Shown here: piece by piece, positions 59,607 to 64,000 of the stretch
Layout: each line of letters starts with the position of its first letter
How positions within the stretch are numbered: the stretch's first letter is position 1
From: Chitinophaga pinensis
Lineage (GTDB): Bacteria > Bacteroidota > Bacteroidia > 2-12-FULL-35-15
Length of the DNA stretch: 64,000 nt
Assembly (NCBI GenBank): GCA_945885475.1
Contig: CAMCYR010000008.1
Location: 24,380 to 88,379, forward strand
Direction of reading: 5' to 3'
Translations under genes and position numbers: made by a program
Notes under the pieces: generated by a model
Databases searched by the model: none
Seen by the model: the letters and a program-made list of their open reading frames with translations, nothing else
Told to the model about the DNA's origin: nothing

Positions 59607-60281
59607 CTAACTTAAGTTTTTCTTTGCCCAATAATCTTTTTCGATCAATTCAACTTTTGGGATCGAATTTTTTAACCAGCGCAATAGTAATTCTTCTTTT
59701 TCTATCTCGTTCAATTGCCAACTGATCTCAGATTTATGCAACTTTTCTTTTAATGAATGCAGGCACAATGCTGCACTAACAGAGATATTGAAACTTTCCG
59801 TAAAACCATACATCGGAATTTTTACAAATTCATCTGCATGTTCTCGAACAGTATCGGAAATACCTGTCAGCTCAGTTCCGAAAAAAAGTGCTAAAGGTTT
59901 GTCTACCGAAAGATCCTCAAGATTGCAATCCTTTTCATGCGGAGTAGTTGCAACAATCCGGTAACCTTGTTCTTTTAGTTTTAAAATACAATCCAACGAA
60001 TTGTTTTCAGCTTTTCTATACCTGTGTAAATTCAGCCATTTGGGCGCACCCAATGCAATATCCTTGTTAACAGTATATGCATTCTTATTTTCAATGATGT
60101 GTATGTCCTGTATTCCGAAAATGTCGCATGATCGCAAAACAGCACTGGCATTGTGCGGTTGATAAAGGTCCTCCAGTGCAATTGTAATGTGTTTTGTTCT
60201 GAAGTTTAAGACATGATCAAACTTTGCTCTGCGTGTATCAGATACAAATTGTGATAAATAGGTTATTAATTCGTTTGTCAT
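59607..60281 (-). CDS. trmH: tRNA (guanosine-2'-O-)-methyltransferase, TrmH/SpoU family
   Basis: 224 residues with the SPOUT knot motifs: 'ALEDLYQPHNASAVLRSCD' (with the catalytic Arg), 'LALFFGTELTGIS' and 'IPMYGFTESFNISVSAAL'. The N-terminal helical extension 'FVSDTRRAKFDHVL' is typical of TrmH, which methylates G18 of tRNA using SAM. Confidence 0.9.
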   Translation of the reverse strand: MTNELITYLSQFVSDTRRAKFDHVLNFRTKHITIALEDLYQPHNASAVLRSCDIFGIQDIHIIENKNAYTVNKDIALGAPKWLNLHRYRKAENNSLDCILKLKEQGYRIVATTPHEKDCNLEDLSVDKPLALFFGTELTGISDTVREHADEFVKIPMYGFTESFNISVSAALCLHSLKEKLHKSEISWQLNEIEKEELLLRWLKNSIPKVELIEKDYWAKKNLS

Positions 60282-60439
60282 CTTAATTTTTTTTCTTCAG
60301 GTCATTCTGCTTTTTACGAATCAGATCAATTATCTATAGCTAATTCGTTTATAATCTTTTAAGAACGATTCGCAATTTTTTAATCTGACCCCATTCTTTC
60401 ATTTTTCTGCCCTTTAGGTCATTCAGACTTTCATCATCT

Positions 60440-60573
60440 CAAAAGTAAACTCAATTACCATCATAAGCATTTATATTAATTTCTCGAACATTTACGTTAA
60501 TCTAATCTTGAACATTTACACTACTATCATCTCGAACGGTTACTCAAATATCATCTCGACCGAAGTGGAGAGG
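60440..60573. repeat. Degenerate short interspersed repeats between trmH and the agmatinase-family gene
   Basis: Variants of ATCTCGAACATTTAC recur around 60481-60542, followed by ATCATCTCGACCGAAGTGGA (60551 region), a sequence type I know as a common interspersed repeat in Bacteroidota genomes. No ORF. Confidence 0.5.
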
Positions 60574-61629
60574 TCAAGCTTTTCCATTTGATTTTGCAAC
60601 CATATTCGCAATCCTGTATAAAAGTCGTGCTCCTACATTTGCATCCCATTCATCACCTCCTGGGGCAACTTCATTAATATCGAATGCAATAATGCGCTTT
60701 CCTGAATCAACTATTTTTTCAATTAACATTAATATTTGTTCGAATTCAAAACCACCGGCAACAGGTGTTCCTGTACTCGGACAAAGTTTCGGATCTAAAC
60801 CGTCAATGTCGAAACTTAAATAGACCTCATTTGGTAATTGTGCGATGATATCGTTGCAGATTGTTGTCCACGTTGTTCCATCTAATTGCTTGTGTTTAAT
60901 ATCTCTATCAAAAAAGGTTTTTATTCTTCCGTTTGAATTTTTGATGATGTCAAATTCTGCCTGACAATAATCACGGATACCTACCTGTACTAATTTTGAA
61001 ACCTGAGGTATTTTTAATGCGTTGAACATGATGGAAGCATGAGAGAATTCAAATCCTTCATAAGCATCACGTAAGTCGGCATGCGCATCTATTTGTAAAA
61101 TAGCAAATGAATCATTTTTCTCTGCCAAGGCTTGCATTAGTCCGAGTGGAGTAGAGTGGTCACCTCCAAGTAGTGCTACAATTTTATTTTGATCTAAAAA
61201 TGAAAGTGATTTTGCTTTCACCCAGTTATTCATTTTCAGACACTCTGCATTTATCAACACACGAATATCTTCCATATCGCTGTTCGTTTCGGGTGTTTCA
61301 CCTTCCTGCAATAGTTCGATATAATTTTCAGCTTTCCGTCTTAAACTTTCACTTTTACTGGAGATATCATCTGAAATGGTATCCATCGCGATACCGATTT
61401 TCCAGGCATCTTCAATTTTAGGGTCGAACAGATCCACTTGATAAGAAGCATTATAAATCACCTGAGGTCCTAATGCTGTTCCTGCGCTATATGAAACAGT
61501 AACTTCCCATGGAACCGGAAGGATTACTACTTCAGCTTCATCTGTTGTAAATGGTAAACCGTAAATATTATTGTTTGCATCACCCAAGCCGTTGGGATCG
61601 AAATTTTTTATTTTATCTTGTTTGCTCAT
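60574..61629 (-). CDS. Agmatinase/arginase/formimidoylglutamase-family ureohydrolase
   Basis: 351 residues from the ATG at 61629. An upstream in-frame start would add 16 residues that overlap the terminator/promoter region and is rejected. Binuclear manganese site motifs: 'GGDHSTPLG', 'QIDAHADLRD' and 'SFDIDGLDP'. The family hydrolyses agmatine, arginine or formimidoylglutamate; the substrate is not decided. Followed by the repeat region and trmH. Confidence 0.92.
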   Translation of the reverse strand: MSKQDKIKNFDPNGLGDANNNIYGLPFTTDEAEVVILPVPWEVTVSYSAGTALGPQVIYNASYQVDLFDPKIEDAWKIGIAMDTISDDISSKSESLRRKAENYIELLQEGETPETNSDMEDIRVLINAECLKMNNWVKAKSLSFLDQNKIVALLGGDHSTPLGLMQALAEKNDSFAILQIDAHADLRDAYEGFEFSHASIMFNALKIPQVSKLVQVGIRDYCQAEFDIIKNSNGRIKTFFDRDIKHKQLDGTTWTTICNDIIAQLPNEVYLSFDIDGLDPKLCPSTGTPVAGGFEFEQILMLIEKIVDSGKRIIAFDINEVAPGGDEWDANVGARLLYRIANMVAKSNGKA

Positions 61630-61662
61630 GATTTTTTTTTGAGGCACGAAAATACATAAAAT

Positions 61663-61694
61663 AAAAAAGTCCCGCATTTCTGCGAGACTTTTTT
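61663..61694. terminator. Terminator downstream of HU (bidirectional)
   Basis: AAAAAAGTC-c-CGCA and TGCG-a-GACTTTTTT pair around TTTC with one mismatch; A-run and T-run flank it. Confidence 0.85.
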
Positions 61695-61712
61695 ATTTCA
61701 AAAAGTCAACGA

Positions 61713-61988
61713 CTACTTGTTAACTGTTTTAGCTAAATCAGCACCAGCCTTAAACTTAGCAACTTTTTTAGCAGCAATTTTAATTGCTTTTCCTGTTTGT
61801 GGGTTACGACCAACTCTTGCAGCTCTTTTAGAGATAGAGAAAGATCCAAAACCTACTAATGCAACTCTGTCACCTTTTTTAAGTGCTTTTGTTGTAGCGT
61901 TTACGAATGCATCTAATGCTCTTTGAGCATCTGCTTTTGTCAATTTCGCCTCTGTTGAGATAGCGTCAACTAATTCTGCTTTGTTCAT
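61713..61988 (-). CDS. hup: HU-family DNA-binding protein
   Basis: 91 residues from the ATG at 61988 (an in-frame codon 27 nt upstream is rejected, as the family starts MNKAELV). Nucleoid architectural protein that bends DNA as a dimer. The arm motif 'GRNPQTGKAIKI' with the Pro that intercalates is clear, as is 'VGFGSFSISKRAARVG'. It has its own strong promoter and terminator. Confidence 0.96.
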   Translation of the reverse strand: MNKAELVDAISTEAKLTKADAQRALDAFVNATTKALKKGDRVALVGFGSFSISKRAARVGRNPQTGKAIKIAAKKVAKFKAGADLAKTVNK

Positions 61989-62027
61989 TTGATTTAGTTT
62001 TTTAGGGTTTAACATTTAATTATGTAA

Positions 62028-62057
62028 CAAAATTAGTATGATTCACTATCTATGCAA
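62028..62057 (-). promoter_or_regulatory. HU promoter, TTG-N19-TAATTTTG
   Basis: TAATTTTG (62028-62035 on the minus strand) with TTG exactly 19 nt upstream; start of transcription would be near 62022. Confidence 0.75.
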
Positions 62058-62248
62058 CATTTGGAGCTAAAAAAATGTGGATTTGTTGATAAGTCGTGTT
62101 TTTGTTAATAACTCAGTCTGTAAGGGCAGCTATAGTTATCTTTCAGGATAAGTAGTTTTTGAACAGACGTTTATGACTATGGCACAGGCTTATTGACCGC
62201 TAATGATGAGCGAGAATGGTCTTTTATGTTTCTGTAAAAAATAAAATA

Positions 62249-63214
62249 TTATAACACGATCCAATCGTTATTTAACGGAAAGCCCCGCAAAAAATCAATT
62301 ACAGACATCTTCTTTTTTCCTGCAAGTTGTAGCTCCTGAATATAAATGTAACCATCCTGAACTGCGACTTTTAAAAAGCTTTTAGAATCACTTATTAGAA
62401 GTCCCGTCTGATGCGTATGAGATGCTATTTCTTTTTCAGATATGAATAATTTGACGGACTGAATTTTACCTTCTGGTGACTTAAATGTAGCGTATGCAGT
62501 TGGATAAGGACTTAGTCCGCGTATGAAATTATGGATCTCTGAAACGCTTTTTGTCCAGTCGATCTTACAATCTTCTTTAAAAATTTTTGGTGCGTGCTTC
62601 ACTTGTTCTCCAATCGCTATCAATTCAGACTGATCGATCTGAGGATAATTAGTTTCTTCAATTGCTTTTACTGTTTTTAAAATTAAGCCGGCTCCGAGTA
62701 TCATTAAACGATCGTGAATTTCGCCCGCAGTTTCGTTTTCTCCGATTGGGGTCTTGTCCCTGAAAATTATTTTACCGGTATCAATTTCCTGTTGAAGTAA
62801 AAAGGTGGTAATACCTGTTTCTTTTTCTCCATTCATCACGGCCCAGTTGATTGGAGCCGCACCTCTGTATTGAGGTAACAAAGATCCATGTAAATTAATT
62901 GTTCCTAATCGTGGCATGCTCCATATAATTTGAGGTAGCATTCTGAAGGCAACTACCAGTTGAAGATCTGCTTTTAACGCACGCAATTCTTCCAGAAATT
63001 TTTCATCTTTTAATTTTTCAGGTTGCAGGATGTTCAATCCTTTTTCCAATGCATATTTTTTTACTGCAGATTCTTGCAGTTGTTGCCCACGACCTGCAGG
63101 TTTGTCCATAACCGTTACGACGCCAACGATATTATAATTATTTCTTACCAATATGTCTAGCGACTCCACCGCAAATTCCGGTGTCCCCATAAATACAATT
63201 CTTAACTCACCCAT
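62249..63214 (-). CDS. fmt: Methionyl-tRNA formyltransferase
   Basis: 321 residues. Formylates Met-tRNA(fMet) with 10-formyl-THF to allow initiation. 'RIVFMGTPEFAVESLDIL' at the start, catalytic 'NLHGSLLPQYRGAAPINWA', 'GITTFLLQQEIDTGKII', and the C-terminal tRNA-binding domain 'FIRGLSPYPTAYA'. Full length. Divergent from the transporter gene 99 nt away. Confidence 0.96.
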   Translation of the reverse strand: MGELRIVFMGTPEFAVESLDILVRNNYNIVGVVTVMDKPAGRGQQLQESAVKKYALEKGLNILQPEKLKDEKFLEELRALKADLQLVVAFRMLPQIIWSMPRLGTINLHGSLLPQYRGAAPINWAVMNGEKETGITTFLLQQEIDTGKIIFRDKTPIGENETAGEIHDRLMILGAGLILKTVKAIEETNYPQIDQSELIAIGEQVKHAPKIFKEDCKIDWTKSVSEIHNFIRGLSPYPTAYATFKSPEGKIQSVKLFISEKEIASHTHQTGLLISDSKSFLKVAVQDGYIYIQELQLAGKKKMSVIDFLRGFPLNNDWIVL

Positions 63215-63313
63215 TCTTTCCTAATTATATATTCAATAATAAATACAATATGCTTAAGTTTGCTTAATCGACTGCATGTAAAACTAAAAATAATTTCAGA
63301 GCAAAACAGATTT

Positions 63314-64000
63314 ATGAAGTATTCAAAAAAAATAAAATTAGTACTTGGTCCTGCTTGTGCTGCACTTATATTTTTTGGATTCAATCTTATGCCAGGCAAT
63401 CCGATGGTTACAAAAATGGCTGCAGTAACAATCTGGATGGCTTTTTGGTGGTTAACAGAAGTTGTTCCTTTAGCAGTAACTGCCTTACTACCGATGATTT
63501 TTTTCCCCATTCTTGGTATTGCCGATTCTAAAACAACCGCATTTCAATACATGGATCCTATTATTTTTCTTTTCATTGGTGGTTTTATCATCGCCTTCGC
63601 CATCGAGCGATGGAATCTGCATCAGCGGATTGCTCTTAAAATTCTCATGCTTGTCGGCACAAGTCCCTCTCGGATTTTATTTGGAGTGATGTTAACATCC
63701 TATCTCATCTCCATGTGGATTTCTAATACGGCAACTGTTATGATGCTGCTTTCGGCCGTATTAGCGGTAATTGTTCAGATAGAAAAGCATTTTAAAGAAG
63801 AGCACCATTCTCATAAAATGGCTTCGGCTTTATTAATTGGTTTAGCTTATTCTGCAACAATAGGAGGGATGGCAACATTGGTTGGTACACCCACAAATAT
63901 GATTTTTTTAAGAGAGTATTCCGAAAACTTTCCGAAGAATAGTGATATGAATTTTTTTGCATGGTTTAAAATTGGTTTTCCGATTTCAATCGTTTTTCTT
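63314..64000 (+). CDS. SLC13/DASS-family anion transporter, cut by window edge
   Basis: The frame is open from the ATG at 63314 to the window end (229 codons). Sodium/dicarboxylate or sulfate symporter family: 'FWWLTEVVPLAVTALLPM', 'FLFIGGFIIAFAIERWNLH', 'SMWISNTATVMMLLSAVLA' (SNT motif) and 'IGGMATLVGTPTNMIFL'. Multi-pass inner membrane. The second SNT repeat is beyond the window, so the substrate cannot be judged. Confidence 0.92.
   Translation, partial: MKYSKKIKLVLGPACAALIFFGFNLMPGNPMVTKMAAVTIWMAFWWLTEVVPLAVTALLPMIFFPILGIADSKTTAFQYMDPIIFLFIGGFIIAFAIERWNLHQRIALKILMLVGTSPSRILFGVMLTSYLISMWISNTATVMMLLSAVLAVIVQIEKHFKEEHHSHKMASALLIGLAYSATIGGMATLVGTPTNMIFLREYSENFPKNSDMNFFAWFKIGFPISIVFL

Noticed and set aside
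62060..62120. Two DnaA-box-like words (TTATCAACA, TTATTAACA) upstream of HU
   Set aside because: Two imperfect boxes in AT-rich DNA, with no dnaA/dnaN genes, no AT-rich unwinding array and no other origin features nearby.
1..64000. CRISPR arrays and rRNA genes
   Set aside because: No regularly spaced direct repeats with unique spacers and no rRNA-like sequence were seen anywhere in the window.

Overview
The window looks like chromosomal DNA from a Bacteroidota bacterium, of a Flavobacteriia/Sphingobacteriia-like lineage. Supporting evidence is a PorP/SprF-family protein beside a giant surface protein with a gliding-motility-type C-terminal domain (type IX secretion), two-TM 'HWPGA' modules, a short basic ribosomal protein Thx, and several promoters matching the Bacteroidota consensus TTTG-N19-TAnnTTTG. 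All calls were made by eye from the sequence; no database search was run.

Layout. 1-6944 (minus strand) is a compact isoleucine/valine operon, ilvE-ilvD-ilvB-ilvN-ilvC-ilvA, with ilvA running off the left edge. Its leader holds two Ile-rich leader peptides, each followed by a terminator hairpin, so it reads as a tandem attenuator. 7060-11425 is a type IX secretion pair: a PorP/SprF-like membrane protein and a 1099-residue adhesin. 11558-14542 holds poorly known genes. 14853-21519 is a possible signalling module: a DUF1987/SiaC-like phosphoprotein, a lipoprotein, a TerB/FHA-like/ABC transporter and a membrane SpoIIE-type phosphatase.

22189-40307 is an 18.1 kb integrated island in a tRNA-Met(CAU) gene. 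It is bounded by an identical 18-bp core (GACCTCAGGGTTATGAAT) and has integrase-arm-like repeats near both ends, an integrase and excisionase-like gene on the right, and a serine recombinase. Cargo includes a heavy-metal efflux set (DUF6660 protein, CusA-TolC fusion, CusB adaptor), a cluster with HEPN-like, TM-DUF4238 and BECR-toxin-like proteins, and a run of small unrelated genes. Most of those small genes are preceded by the same element, TTCTTTTTTTT-N8-TGACCTATAA. Just left of the island lie an integrase remnant and a displaced tRNA 3' half, which point to an earlier insertion at the same site.

40476-64000 is chromosomal. It contains a histone-H1-like/START fusion, an envelope and glycosylation block (PAP2, ArnT-like, GT2, LptF/G, epimerase, two GT4), pabA/trpG, a GNAT, a kinase-like protein, an OmpA-like protein and a TPR-beta-propeller pair, rhomboid, a GmhB-like phosphatase, a PabC-like protein, pdxH, Thx, trmH, an agmatinase-family enzyme, HU, fmt, and the start of an SLC13 transporter cut by the right edge.
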